DNA of 64,000 nucleotides from Desulfonatronum sp. SC1. Its GTDB lineage: Bacteria > Desulfobacterota > Desulfovibrionia > Desulfovibrionales > Desulfonatronaceae. Of the stretch, positions 16,146 to 24,947 are shown piece by piece (within the stretch, counting starts at the first letter, position 1; each line of letters starts with the position of its first letter). The stretch is from assembly GCF_003046795.1 (NCBI RefSeq), contig NZ_PZKN01000018.1, positions 26,342 to 90,341 on the forward strand, written 5' to 3'. A program made the position numbers and the translations under genes. The notes under the pieces were generated by a model. That model worked only from the letters and a program-made list of their open reading frames with translations, did no database searches and was not told the DNA's origin.

Positions 16146-17309
16146 TTACCGACCTTCTCCGGTGTTTTCAAGCTCCTTGGCCAAGGATTGGAGCATCTCC
16201 TCAACACGTTCCAGGGTCTCACGTTGCTCCTCCGTCTCCACCTGAGACCCCAAAAAAGCCGTCTTGCCCGCGGTGTCTCGCAGGAAACCGGCCACAAGCT
16301 GTTTGCGAACAATCTCCGGCAGGGCCTGCAAGGCCAACATCTGCTCTTCCAGGTTCTCTACCCCGGCCCCCAATTGCTTCTGGCCCTGCCCCAGTGATTC
16401 GAGTTCATCTCGCACGGCAACCCGTTCCAATTCCAAAATCCGCCCCATCTCTTCCTGGGTCGAGGCCATGTGGCCGCTTTGAATGTGCAGATCGCCGAGT
16501 TGCTCCGCCATCTTGCTCACTTGACTGTTGAGAACGATGTAGACCCCGCTGCTGACGACCAAGGCCAAGGCGGCGGAGAGGAACAGGACGGCCCCCCACC
16601 CTGGACCGGAAGGACGTTCCAGGACTTCGTCCTCCTTGAATTTCCCGGTGGCCGCAGACGCATCATCGGCTTGCGGAGCAGCGGGAGATTGGAGTTCTCC
16701 CGAAGCTGTGAAAGGGGCTGTGGAAGACGTTTCAATGTTATCATCTCCGGAAGCGTTCCGTTCATCATTCTCGGAGACAAGCTTCTCTTCCGTTTCAGGC
16801 GTGGAGGATGTCTTTTCCATCGTGGACTCCATGGTAATCTGAAGGGTTTGCGAGGAGGATTCCGTGGAAGATATCTCGGCGGCAACAGCCCCTCGTCGCC
16901 ATGTCGCCGACGAGTCTCTCCGTTGCTCTTCCGGTTCGGTGGTTTCAAATGACGAATCGGATTTCGGCTCTTGTCCAGGATCTGGCTCAAGGTCCGGCTT
17001 TGATTCCGGCTCCGGTTCAGGGCTTAGCTCGCTTTCAAGGTCCGCGAGTTCTCTCTTTGATTCAGCCACCGAGCGTTTCAGGCGGAAATGCTCGCTCAGG
17101 TAGGACAGGCTGGTCAACATGAACCCCGCCGCGAAAAGAATCGGGATCAGGACAAAAAAGGGCAGGCTGAACTCCACGGACAACAACCCCGGCCAATGGA
17201 CCACCATGGGCGGGGCCGGGGACAGGGACAGGATTTCCGCGTTTTGCACCGCGCCCATGGCGATTGCCACGCAGAATAAAAGGAAGAACAGAATTTTGAC
17301 GTGCTTCAT
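16146..17309 (-). CDS. LapA-domain membrane protein with long acidic and coiled-coil region
   Basis: A 387-residue protein. The N-terminal ~85 residues match the LapA/DUF1049 design: one transmembrane helix (ILFFLLFCVAIAMGAVQNA), a short extracytoplasmic stretch, a second helix (LPFFVLIPILFAAGFML), then a charged helix (SEHFRLKRSVAESKRELAD). It continues with a Glu/Ser/Pro-rich low-complexity stretch (about 90-225), a third transmembrane helix (VLFLSAALALVVSSGVYIV) and a coiled-coil tail. LapA in E. coli works with LapB in lipopolysaccharide regulation; this is a much enlarged paralogue of the ordinary lapA at 24283. It lies between trpS and the coiled-coil TPR gene and may act with the latter. 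The exact role is unknown. Confidence 0.7.
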   Translation of the reverse strand: MKHVKILFFLLFCVAIAMGAVQNAEILSLSPAPPMVVHWPGLLSVEFSLPFFVLIPILFAAGFMLTSLSYLSEHFRLKRSVAESKRELADLESELSPEPEPESKPDLEPDPGQEPKSDSSFETTEPEEQRRDSSATWRRGAVAAEISSTESSSQTLQITMESTMEKTSSTPETEEKLVSENDERNASGDDNIETSSTAPFTASGELQSPAAPQADDASAATGKFKEDEVLERPSGPGWGAVLFLSAALALVVSSGVYIVLNSQVSKMAEQLGDLHIQSGHMASTQEEMGRILELERVAVRDELESLGQGQKQLGAGVENLEEQMLALQALPEIVRKQLVAGFLRDTAGKTAFLGSQVETEEQRETLERVEEMLQSLAKELENTGEGR

Positions 17310-17361
17310 ATCGGCTCCATATTCCCGGCTTCACGAAACAATGCCCGATAAAAACTCGGTC

Positions 17362-18384
17362 TCAGGCCTGGAGGGCGGCCAGTTCCTTGTATTCCAGATT
17401 GACCCGCTCCCGGGCAAGGGTCAGCGTCTCCAAGGCTTGCTCATGGGCCTTGCGATTGCCGGCCTCCAGCATCTCCCAAACCCGTGCCGGATGGGCTTCC
17501 AACGAGGCCCGCCGTTCCCGCATGGGCTCCAGAAATTCTCCAAGGCTCTGTAAAAGCAGCTTCTTACAGTCCACGCATCCCAACGTGGCCTGGGTGCAGC
17601 CGGAGACGATCTCGGAGCGCTGAGCGGCATCCGTCATCAGCATGTGGTAGGGGAACATGTTGCATTGATCCGGGTTGCCGGGGTCTTTTTTGCGCATCCT
17701 GTTGGTGTCCGTGAGCATGCTCATGATTTTCGGCGTGACCTGCTCCATGGATTCCGAAAGATGGATGGCGTTGCCGTAGCTTTTGCTCATCTTCCTGCCG
17801 TCCAGGCCGGGGAGCTTCTGCGCCTCGGTCAGTTTGGCCTGGGGCTCCGGAAAGAGCGGAGTGTAAAGGAAGTTGAAGCGCCGGGCGATTTCCCGGGTCA
17901 GCTCCAGGTGCGGCAATTGATCTTGGCCCACTGGAACGAGCTGAGGGCGGTAAATCAGGATGTCCGACGCCATGAGCACCGGATAGCCCAAAAAACCGTA
18001 GGTGCTCAAGTCCTTGGAGCCCTCGAGTTCGCCTTTCACTTCTTTATAGGTGGGGTTGCGCTCCAGCCAGCCCAGGGGGGTGATCATGGACAACAGCAAT
18101 TGCAGTTCGGCATGCTCTTTGATCTGGGACTGCAGGAACATCGTGCATTTTTCCGGGTCCAGTCCAGCGGCCACCCAGTCCATGACCAATTCGGGAACGA
18201 ACTGCTTGATCCTGCCCGGGCTGGCGTACTCGCTGGTCAAGGCGTGCCAGTCGGCCACGAAAAAAAAGCACTCGTACTCTTCCTGCAGGGCGATCCAGTT
18301 GACGAGTACGCCGAAGTAATGGCCCAAGTGCAGCGGCCCGGTAGGCCGCATTCCGGAAACAATGCGTTGCGGGGTCGTGGACAT
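17362..18384 (-). CDS. trpS: Tryptophanyl-tRNA synthetase
   Basis: A 340-residue class I aminoacyl-tRNA synthetase that charges tRNA-Trp in the cytoplasm. It has the HIGH-equivalent GPLHLGHYFG near residue 17 and the KMSKS motif in DGRKMSKSYGN near 190, and the length is normal for bacterial TrpRS. The ATG at 18384 is preferred over an upstream in-frame TTG at 18402 because TGAGGAAG lies eight bases before the ATG. The M50 protease gene lies 68 bases upstream on the same strand, so the two may be cotranscribed. Confidence 0.95.
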   Translation of the reverse strand: MSTTPQRIVSGMRPTGPLHLGHYFGVLVNWIALQEEYECFFFVADWHALTSEYASPGRIKQFVPELVMDWVAAGLDPEKCTMFLQSQIKEHAELQLLLSMITPLGWLERNPTYKEVKGELEGSKDLSTYGFLGYPVLMASDILIYRPQLVPVGQDQLPHLELTREIARRFNFLYTPLFPEPQAKLTEAQKLPGLDGRKMSKSYGNAIHLSESMEQVTPKIMSMLTDTNRMRKKDPGNPDQCNMFPYHMLMTDAAQRSEIVSGCTQATLGCVDCKKLLLQSLGEFLEPMRERRASLEAHPARVWEMLEAGNRKAHEQALETLTLARERVNLEYKELAALQA

Positions 18385-18452
18385 GAAACCGATCTTCCTC
18401 AAGAAATGTGGTTAAAACAGTCTAAAAAACTCGATCTGCTCAAATGAATCGA

Positions 18453-19109
18453 TCAAAGCAAGATATTGGTAAAGAATCTGACCATCGGCAGCAGGACGCT
18501 TTGCAGCACGCCGGTCATCAACAACAAAATGATGACGACAAATCCGTAACGCTCAAAACCGTAGATCATACGAACGCCGCTGGCGGGTAGAAACCCGGCC
18601 AGGATCTTCGCGCCGTCCAGCGGTGGGATCGGAAGCAGGTTGAAAATACCAAGAATCAGATTGACGAGCACCCCATACTGGGCCATCAGGGCCAGCGGCT
18701 CGATCACGCTCATCCCTGCCCCCCCGAGTGTCGCGGCCAGAAAGATCAAGGCGTGGAACAGGAAGGCGAAGGCCAATGCCAGGGCAAAGTTGGTACCCGG
18801 ACCAGCCAGGGAGACCAGCATCATCCCTTTGACCGGGTTTTGGAAGTAGCGGGGATCAACCGGAACCGGCTTGGCCCAGCCGAAAAGAAAGGGGCTTTTG
18901 ATCAGGACGAGAATCAGCGGAAAGAGTATCGTGCCCACGGGATCGACGTGGCGGATGGGGTTGAGGGTGAGTCGTCCGGCGTGCTTGGCGGTGGGGTCAC
19001 CCAAGCGCCATGCCGCGTAGCCGTGAGCCGCTTCATGGCAGGTGATGGCGATGAGCACCGGCACGGCCATGATCGCCAGTTCGCGGATGAAAGATGCTAT
19101 GTCGTACAT
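18453..19109 (-). CDS. Site-2 protease family (M50) membrane metalloprotease
   Basis: A 218-residue polytopic membrane protein. The zinc motif HEAAH (H25, E26, H29) lies in the first helix region, and the downstream NLLPIPPLDGAKIL supplies the second conserved aspartate. These are the catalytic elements of intramembrane site-2 proteases of the YwhC/rseP-minimal type, which lack PDZ and CBS domains. Substrates are unknown. A close association with trpS is often seen in related genomes, but no functional link is established. The start is an ATG giving MYDIASFIREL. Confidence 0.9.
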   Translation of the reverse strand: MYDIASFIRELAIMAVPVLIAITCHEAAHGYAAWRLGDPTAKHAGRLTLNPIRHVDPVGTILFPLILVLIKSPFLFGWAKPVPVDPRYFQNPVKGMMLVSLAGPGTNFALALAFAFLFHALIFLAATLGGAGMSVIEPLALMAQYGVLVNLILGIFNLLPIPPLDGAKILAGFLPASGVRMIYGFERYGFVVIILLLMTGVLQSVLLPMVRFFTNILL

Positions 19110-19270
19110 ATTTCATCAGATTACCACGCTTGACCGATAGAGGCAAGAAATGGCCTCGCCGGTTGGTACCGGGACGGCTTCCCACCTTGAACAACCTCAA
19201 GCATGTCGGCTATGTTTTCACGCCATGCGGGAATTTTCCTTTGATCCTCGCAAACTATAAGGACACCACT

Positions 19271-20122
19271 ATGCCCATCGAATCTATCTACCCCGAGGAA
19301 CTTCCCGCGTTCAGCGCCAAGCTGAAAGAAGCCGAGTATACCCTGGTGGACGTCCGCCAGCCTGGCGAATACCGGGAGGGCCATATCCCCGGCTCCCGGC
19401 TGCTGCCTCTGCCGGAAATTGAAGGCCATCTGGACGAACTGGCTACGACCCCAAACCTTGTCTTCTATTGCCGCAGCGGCGCGCGCTCTCAGGTTGCGGC
19501 CAACCTGGCCCAGGCCAACCTGCCCGCGGGTACCCGCATCCTGAACCTGATCGGCGGATTCACGGCCTGGGAAGGCCGCCCTCTGGCCGACATGCCTCGG
19601 CTGGAAGTGTTCGCCCCGGGCCGGGAATCGTTTGATACCACGTCCCAAGCCCTGCTGCGGGCCATGGAACTGGAAAAAGCAGCCCAGCTATTTTACCAAG
19701 CCGCGGAAAGCAAGGCCACATCTCCGAAAATGGCCGCGACGCTGGCGACCTTGGGCAAGGTGGAACGCACCCATGCCCGGGTGATCTTCCACCGCCTGCA
19801 ACGCGCCGACGCGGAGTATGCCCATCAGAATTTTGAAACCTGTTTCGATGGATTGAGCGGGGATATTCTAGAGGGCGGGGAGTCGCTGGAAGCCGTCGTG
19901 GCGCGACTCGGCAGCCTTGGCCCCGACGGGACGGACGGCGACTTTTGCCTGTCCGTGACCGAACTGGCGCTGATGATCGAGACCGCGGCGTATGACCTGT
20001 ACAAGAACCTGGCCGGAGTCCATGCGGGAACGGAACTGGAACCGGTCTTTCTGGAACTGGCCGAGGACGAACTGAAGCACCAGCGTCTGCTGGTCCGGCT
20101 CTTACCGGAGTGCGCGGCGTGA
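19271..20122 (+). CDS. Rhodanese domain fused to a ferritin-like (rubrerythrin-type) domain
   Basis: A 283-residue cytosolic fusion. Residues 1-115 form a rhodanese domain with active-site C67 in VFYCRSGARSQVA. Residues ~130-280 are a helical domain with glutamates and histidines at spacing like a ferritin/rubrerythrin di-iron bundle (AMELEKAAQLFYQAA, KVERTHARVIFH, ELAEDELKHQRLL). The ATG at 19271 follows AAGGA by about seven bases; the frame is open upstream but the extra sequence is not rhodanese-like. A sulfur-transfer and oxidative-stress role in an anaerobe is plausible from the two domains. The DUF362 gene follows two bases downstream. Confidence 0.85.
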   Translation: MPIESIYPEELPAFSAKLKEAEYTLVDVRQPGEYREGHIPGSRLLPLPEIEGHLDELATTPNLVFYCRSGARSQVAANLAQANLPAGTRILNLIGGFTAWEGRPLADMPRLEVFAPGRESFDTTSQALLRAMELEKAAQLFYQAAESKATSPKMAATLATLGKVERTHARVIFHRLQRADAEYAHQNFETCFDGLSGDILEGGESLEAVVARLGSLGPDGTDGDFCLSVTELALMIETAAYDLYKNLAGVHAGTELEPVFLELAEDELKHQRLLVRLLPECAA

Positions 20123-20124
20123 CA

Positions 20125-21120
20125 ATGCGCTCCGCCGCGGACATGCAACAAACTACCCATCAACAGGTGCCGCTCATCCCCGTGGCCCTGACCCGCTGCC
20201 CGGCTTACGAGCCGGACCGGTTGGCCGAGTCCATTCAGGCCTGCTGGAAGGCTTTGGGCCGCGTCTTTCGTCCCGGGGACACGGTGCTGGTCAAGCCCAA
20301 TCTGGTCACCTCCCGCCGGGCCCATCTCTCCTGCACCCATCCACAGGTGGTCCGGGCCGTCTGCATCCTGCTGCTGGATCACGGCGTCCGCGTCCAGGTG
20401 GGCGATTCCCCGGCCTTCGGCACCGCCGGGCAAGTGGCCCGGGCCGCTGGACTGACCGAGGCTTTGCGCGATCTGCCCGTGCCGGTGCGCAATCTGAACC
20501 GGCCGGTTGCCACACGACTCTCCAGTGACCTCCAGGCCAGCGGCCTCCAGGTGGGCATCTCCCGCCACGTCCTGGAGGCCGACCTGCTGCTCAACCTGCC
20601 CCGGCTCAAGGCCCACTCTCAAATGTTCATCACCGCCGCGGCCAAAAACCTGTTCGGATGCGTCTGCGGGGTGCGCAAGGCCCTGGCCCACATGCGCCAC
20701 GGCCAAGGCGACGACCTGGCCACGCTGATCCTGGATCTTCAGCCACACCTGCCGCCCACCACCTCCCTGCTGGACGCGGTCACGGCCATGCACGTCTCCG
20801 GCCCGGCCAGCGGACAGCCTTGCCACCTGGGCCTGCTGGCCGCCTCGGACAACCCCGTGGCCCTGGACACAGCCGTCTACACGGCCCTGGGCCTGCATCC
20901 GGAGCAGGTTCCCCTCTGGCGCGAGGCCCGTCGAAAAAAACTGTCCGGCCATCATCCGGACCAGATCACCACCCCCCTGCTCTCCCTCGCGGACCTGGAT
21001 CTCTCATCCTTCCAGCCCCCGGACCACCTCATCCCGGTATCCTTCCACCCCAGGCAGATCGTCAAAAGCATGTGCCGCCGGGTGTGGCTGGGATTGCGCG
21101 CGGTGGCTGCAGGCAGGTGA
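20125..21120 (+). CDS. DUF362 domain-containing protein
   Basis: A protein of about 331 residues with the DUF362 core: VLVKPNLVTSRRAHLSCTHP near the N-terminus, GDSPAF, LLNLPRLKAHSQ and AAKNLFGCV. Some DUF362 proteins end with a 4Fe-4S ferredoxin domain; this one lacks it. The biochemical function of the family is unsettled. The ATG at 20125 begins two bases after the stop of the rhodanese-ferritin gene. A GTG at 20110 inside that gene is an alternative start, as is ATG 20143. The tight spacing suggests co-expression with the rhodanese fusion. Confidence 0.8.
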   Translation: MRSAADMQQTTHQQVPLIPVALTRCPAYEPDRLAESIQACWKALGRVFRPGDTVLVKPNLVTSRRAHLSCTHPQVVRAVCILLLDHGVRVQVGDSPAFGTAGQVARAAGLTEALRDLPVPVRNLNRPVATRLSSDLQASGLQVGISRHVLEADLLLNLPRLKAHSQMFITAAAKNLFGCVCGVRKALAHMRHGQGDDLATLILDLQPHLPPTTSLLDAVTAMHVSGPASGQPCHLGLLAASDNPVALDTAVYTALGLHPEQVPLWREARRKKLSGHHPDQITTPLLSLADLDLSSFQPPDHLIPVSFHPRQIVKSMCRRVWLGLRAVAAGR

Positions 21121-21237
21121 GAATGAATGGAGTTCTTGACCTAACGGGGCCAACTCTTTACAGGCACACGGTGTGGAAGTTGGTGTTTCTCTCCACATGA
21201 TTTTCATCTCAACGCAAACGAATGGAGGTTTTGGAGT

Positions 21238-21981
21238 ATGTTGAAGCGTTTTCTTCTGACGGGACTGCTATTGGCGGCAATGACGTCCACGGCCTGGGCC
21301 CAGCGCACGATCACCTTCGCGTCTGACTGCACGTGGCCGCCCATGGAAATGATCAGCGAAGATCGCGAATGCGTCGGATTCGGGCCGGATCTGGTCAATG
21401 CCATGGCCAAGGCCGGGGAATTCGAAGCCGTGATCCAGAACACGGCCTGGGACGGCATTTTCGCGGGACTGGCCTCCGGGCGCTACAACGCCATCTCCTC
21501 TTCAGTGTCCATCACCGAGGAACGCAAGAACGCCATGGATTTTTCCGACCCCTACTTTGAGGTCAAGCAGGGCGTCGTGGTCCGGGACGGCTCGGACATC
21601 AAGACCGAGGCCGACCTGGCCGGGAAAACCCTCGGCGCGCAGATCGGCACCACCGGCTACTTCGCCGCCATGCGCATTGCCGGAAACAACGCCAAAAGTT
21701 ATGACGAAGTGGGTTTGGCCATCACTGATCTGGCCAATGGCCGTCTGGACGCCGTGATTGCCGACGACGCCGTGGCCGCGGACTACGCCCTGACCAACGA
21801 AAATTTCTCCAAGAACCTGAACCTGGCGTTCCTGATCGAGCCGGACGAGCCGGAATACCTGGGTTTTGCCGTGAAAAAGGGTGACACGGAAACCCTGGAA
21901 CTGATCAACAACGCCTTGGCAGCGGTCAAGGCCAGCGGGGAATACGACCAAATCTTTAAGAAATGGTTCGGCGGGGAATAG
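21238..21981 (+). CDS. Polar amino acid ABC transporter, periplasmic binding protein
   Basis: A 247-residue secreted SBP_bac_3 protein. A Sec signal peptide (MLKRFLLTGLLLAAMTSTAWA) ends before QRTITFASDCTWPPMEM, the family's first ligand-binding strand. GFGPDLVNAMAKAGE, FAGLASGRYNAI and a C-terminal FKKWFGGE are typical. A GGAGG-like ribosome binding site precedes the ATG. It captures a polar amino acid (glutamine, arginine or similar) and delivers it to the permease encoded 106 bases downstream. The substrate cannot be decided by eye. Confidence 0.9.
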   Translation: MLKRFLLTGLLLAAMTSTAWAQRTITFASDCTWPPMEMISEDRECVGFGPDLVNAMAKAGEFEAVIQNTAWDGIFAGLASGRYNAISSSVSITEERKNAMDFSDPYFEVKQGVVVRDGSDIKTEADLAGKTLGAQIGTTGYFAAMRIAGNNAKSYDEVGLAITDLANGRLDAVIADDAVAADYALTNENFSKNLNLAFLIEPDEPEYLGFAVKKGDTETLELINNALAAVKASGEYDQIFKKWFGGE

Positions 21982-22087
21982 CCCGGCACTTCTGAACGAT
22001 TCCATCTCCCTCTTGCCGGAAGCCATGCCGTTCCGGCAAGAGGGATTCTCTCCTTGTTGAATCCTCAATCGACGCCAAAGGTAAACG

Positions 22088-22915
22088 ATGGCCGAAAAAC
22101 AAGTCGTCATTGACGTGGGAGACGGAGCGGCCCTGCCGCGCAGGCATGACCGAGGACTTTTCAGTGCCTGGTGGATTTCCTTGATCGGCGCCCTGGGCAT
22201 CATCGCTTATCTGTGCATCTCCCGCCCTGATCCCTATTGGCGGGTTCTCAAATTTCTCCCGGACGGGATCGTGGTCACCTTCCAGGTCACCATCCTGTCT
22301 ATTCTCTTGGCTCTGGTTCTGGGACTATTCACCGGCTTGGGACGGATTTCCAAGAACAGGGTCATCAACCTGATCGCCTCCACCTACGTAGAGGTGGTTC
22401 GCGGCATTCCGCTGTTAGTCCAGCTTTTCTACATCTATTTCGCCCTGGGCCAGGTCTTTGCCAACCTCCCGGACTCCAACGCCCTGTTCATTTTTTTGAA
22501 GAACATGCCTCCCCTGGTGGCCGCGGTGATCGCCATGGGCATCTGCTACGGGGCCTACATGGGCGAGGTCTTCCGAGCCGGAATCCAGTCCATCGACCAC
22601 GGCCAGACCGAGGCGGCCCGCTCCCTGGGCTTCAACCGCGCCCAGACCATGTTCTACGTCATTCTGCCCCAGGCTTGGCGGACCATTTTGCCGCCCGTTG
22701 GCAACGAATTCATCGCCCTACTCAAGGACAGCTCCCTGGTCTCTATCCTGGCGGTGTCGGACATCCTGCGCCGCGGTCGGGAATTCGCCAGCGTGACCTT
22801 CAACTACTTCGAAACGTACACCATGGTCGCCCTGGTCTATCTGGTGATCACCCTGCTCCTGTCCAAGATCGTGAGCACCATGGAAGAAAGGTTGAACTAC
22901 TATGAGCGTCGCTGA
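22088..22915 (+). CDS. Polar amino acid ABC transporter permease
   Basis: A 275-residue HisMQ/GlnP-type inner-membrane permease. A ~30-residue charged N-terminal extension precedes the first helix ([17 protein letters not shown]). The permease core has the EAA loop [23 protein letters not shown] that docks on the ATPase. Only one permease gene is present, so the transporter is expected to be a homodimer. The gene overlaps the ATPase gene by 14 bases. Confidence 0.92.
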   Translation: MAEKQVVIDVGDGAALPRRHDRGLFSAWWISLIGALGIIAYLCISRPDPYWRVLKFLPDGIVVTFQVTILSILLALVLGLFTGLGRISKNRVINLIASTYVEVVRGIPLLVQLFYIYFALGQVFANLPDSNALFIFLKNMPPLVAAVIAMGICYGAYMGEVFRAGIQSIDHGQTEAARSLGFNRAQTMFYVILPQAWRTILPPVGNEFIALLKDSSLVSILAVSDILRRGREFASVTFNYFETYTMVALVYLVITLLLSKIVSTMEERLNYYERR

Positions 22916-23642
22916 ACAAGTAATCAGCATCCGGAATGCTTCCAAATTCTTCGGCGACCTCAAAGCCCTGAACGACGTGTCCCTGGACATCCATGCCGGG
23001 GAGAAAGTGGTGATCATCGGACCCAGCGGCTCCGGGAAAAGCACCCTGCTGCGCGCCATTAATCGCTTGGAAAGCATTGACCGGGGCGTCATCACCGTGG
23101 ACGGCAAGGACGTCAACGACCCAAAAAACGACATCAATGTCCTTCGCATGGAAATGGGCATGGTGTTTCAGAGCTTCAACCTCTTTCCACACAAGAAAGT
23201 TCTGGACAATCTGACCATGGCCCCCATCAAACTGAAGAATATCCCCCGCGCCCAGGCAGAGGAGCGGGCCATGGCCCTGTTGAAGAAGGTGGGCATCGAG
23301 GAAAAGTCCGCGGCCTATCCGGTCCAACTCTCCGGCGGCCAGAAGCAGCGGGTGGCCATTGCCAGGGCCCTGGCCATGAACCCCAAGATCATGCTCTTCG
23401 ACGAGCCCACCTCGGCCCTGGACCCGGAAATGATCGGCGAAGTGCTGGACGTCATGGTCACTCTGGCTAAAGAAGGCATGACCATGGCCGTGGTCACCCA
23501 TGAAATGGGATTTGCCCGGGAGGTGGCGGACCGGATCGTGTTCATGGACCAGGGAGAAATCGTGGAAGTCGGTGCGCCGGACCATTTCTTCGAGCGCCCC
23601 GAGCATCCCCGGCTGAAGAAATTTTTGAGCCAGATTTTGTGA
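22902..23642 (+). CDS. Polar amino acid ABC transporter ATP-binding protein
   Basis: A 246-residue ABC ATPase with Walker [10 protein letters not shown], signature LSGGQKQR, Walker [13 protein letters not shown] and the H-loop VVTHEMGFA. It matches the GlnQ/HisP group. Its start lies inside the permease gene, so translation is likely coupled. With the preceding two genes it forms a complete importer. Confidence 0.95.
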   Translation: MSVAEQVISIRNASKFFGDLKALNDVSLDIHAGEKVVIIGPSGSGKSTLLRAINRLESIDRGVITVDGKDVNDPKNDINVLRMEMGMVFQSFNLFPHKKVLDNLTMAPIKLKNIPRAQAEERAMALLKKVGIEEKSAAYPVQLSGGQKQRVAIARALAMNPKIMLFDEPTSALDPEMIGEVLDVMVTLAKEGMTMAVVTHEMGFAREVADRIVFMDQGEIVEVGAPDHFFERPEHPRLKKFLSQIL

Positions 23643-23767
23643 AGTGAGTTCACGGTTCAGCGGTTGGTTCTAGCCACGACATGCGAATCCGCTTTCCATT
23701 AGGATCTTTTTTTAAACCGAACCTCACTTGCCAACAACCACGACCTTACTTTAACCGCTGAACCCTC

Positions 23768-24295
23768 ATGCCTACCCTTTTCGCCCCCTGGAGAATGGAG
23801 TATGTTCTCGGTCCCAAGGCGGATGAGTGCGTGTTGTGCATTCCGGAGTCCACCGCACGAGATCGCGATCAACTGGTTTTAGTTCGCGGAAGGCTTTGCT
23901 TTGTGATCATGAACAGGTATCCCTACGCCAACGGCCACCTGATGATGGCTCCATACCGCCATGTTCCTGACCTGGCGGACCTGAACGAGGCGGAGGCTGG
24001 TGAAATGACGGCTTGGCTGCAACACTCCGTCCGAGCTCTGCGCGTGGCGCTCGGGCCGGACGGCTTCAACATCGGTATGAACTTGGGAAGCGTCGCCGGC
24101 GCGGGCATTCAGGATCATCTACACATGCACGTCGTCCCCCGCTGGCACGGAGACACCTCATTTATGACGGTTTGCGGCCAGACTCGCGTCGTTTCCGAGC
24201 ACCTCTCGGCGACCTACGATAAGCTGGCTCCGCTGTTTCTTCCACCTCACCCACCCTCTAACCCCGCACAAGGAGAGGCTGTATGCGCTACTTGA
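23768..24295 (+). CDS. HIT family hydrolase/phosphorylase (Ap4A phosphorylase-like)
   Basis: A 175-residue histidine-triad protein with the catalytic HLHMH motif (H117, H119, H121) in QDHLHMHVVPRW. An N-terminal CVLC pair plus downstream histidines could bind zinc. The opening FAPWRMEYVLG is typical of the HIT branch that acts on dinucleoside polyphosphates. It likely hydrolyses or phosphorolyses nucleotide conjugates in the cytoplasm. The 3' end overlaps the lapA start by 13 bases. Confidence 0.9.
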   Translation: MPTLFAPWRMEYVLGPKADECVLCIPESTARDRDQLVLVRGRLCFVIMNRYPYANGHLMMAPYRHVPDLADLNEAEAGEMTAWLQHSVRALRVALGPDGFNIGMNLGSVAGAGIQDHLHMHVVPRWHGDTSFMTVCGQTRVVSEHLSATYDKLAPLFLPPHPPSNPAQGEAVCAT

Positions 24296-24693
24296 AGGTC
24301 TTGCTGCTGACACTGTTTTTCTTCGTCTCCATGGTGTTCTTCATCCAGAACAACGAAATGTTGTCCAACGAACTCGTTCTCAAGTTGGAACTGTTCGATC
24401 TGAGCTTCGCTTCCCGCGAGTTGCCCTTCTACCTGATCGTCCTGGTGAGCTTCGTGGTCGGCTCGGTCTTCAGCATGAGTTACTTCTTGGCGGAAAAACT
24501 CCGGCTTTCCCATGAGTTGAAGTCCTCCAAGGCCAAGTTGGCTGCCTTGGAGCAGGAAGTGACCTCCCTGCGCAACCTGCCGTTGGAAGAGGAAGTCTAT
24601 CATTCCAGCGTATCCAAGACCGAAACCGCGTCCTATTCGGACGAGTCGGCGCAGCCGTATTCCGAGAAAAAACGCGAAGAAAGCGCGGCATAG
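24283..24693 (+). CDS. lapA: LapA (DUF1049) membrane protein
   Basis: A 136-residue membrane protein with helix 1 (LKVLLLTLFFFVSMVFFIQNN), a short periplasmic loop, helix 2 (LPFYLIVLVSFVVGSVFSM) and a cytoplasmic coiled-coil (LSHELKSSKAKLAALEQEV). This is the LapA layout. In E. coli LapA is encoded beside LapB and together they affect lipopolysaccharide assembly; here a lapB-like gene also follows, 254 bases downstream. It overlaps the HIT gene by 13 bases, so it is probably translated from the same message. Confidence 0.8.
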   Translation: MRYLKVLLLTLFFFVSMVFFIQNNEMLSNELVLKLELFDLSFASRELPFYLIVLVSFVVGSVFSMSYFLAEKLRLSHELKSSKAKLAALEQEVTSLRNLPLEEEVYHSSVSKTETASYSDESAQPYSEKKREESAA

Positions 24694-24947
24694 CTCATTG
24701 TTCCCCCTCGCGCCTCCTCTCGGCGCGTTGGTGATCGCCATCGGGTTCACGAAAGCGAGTCCCGGCATTCCGGGCCGTACGTGAACTCGGTGGTGTTTCC
24801 ATTTTCGGGTCGGACCGCGTCCATTCTCGGCTTGTTCATACGCACCGATGCGACATGAAGCACTCTCGCTCGAACGTCGGTTGTCGGCCTGAAACACGCT
24901 TACCCGAGAACCATCCATTTCACCATCTTAACCATTGAGCTGAAGCG

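Noticed and set aside
22088..22915. Second permease subunit sought for the amino acid transporter
   Set aside because: Only one permease gene exists in the operon; single-permease transporters of this class are normal homodimers.
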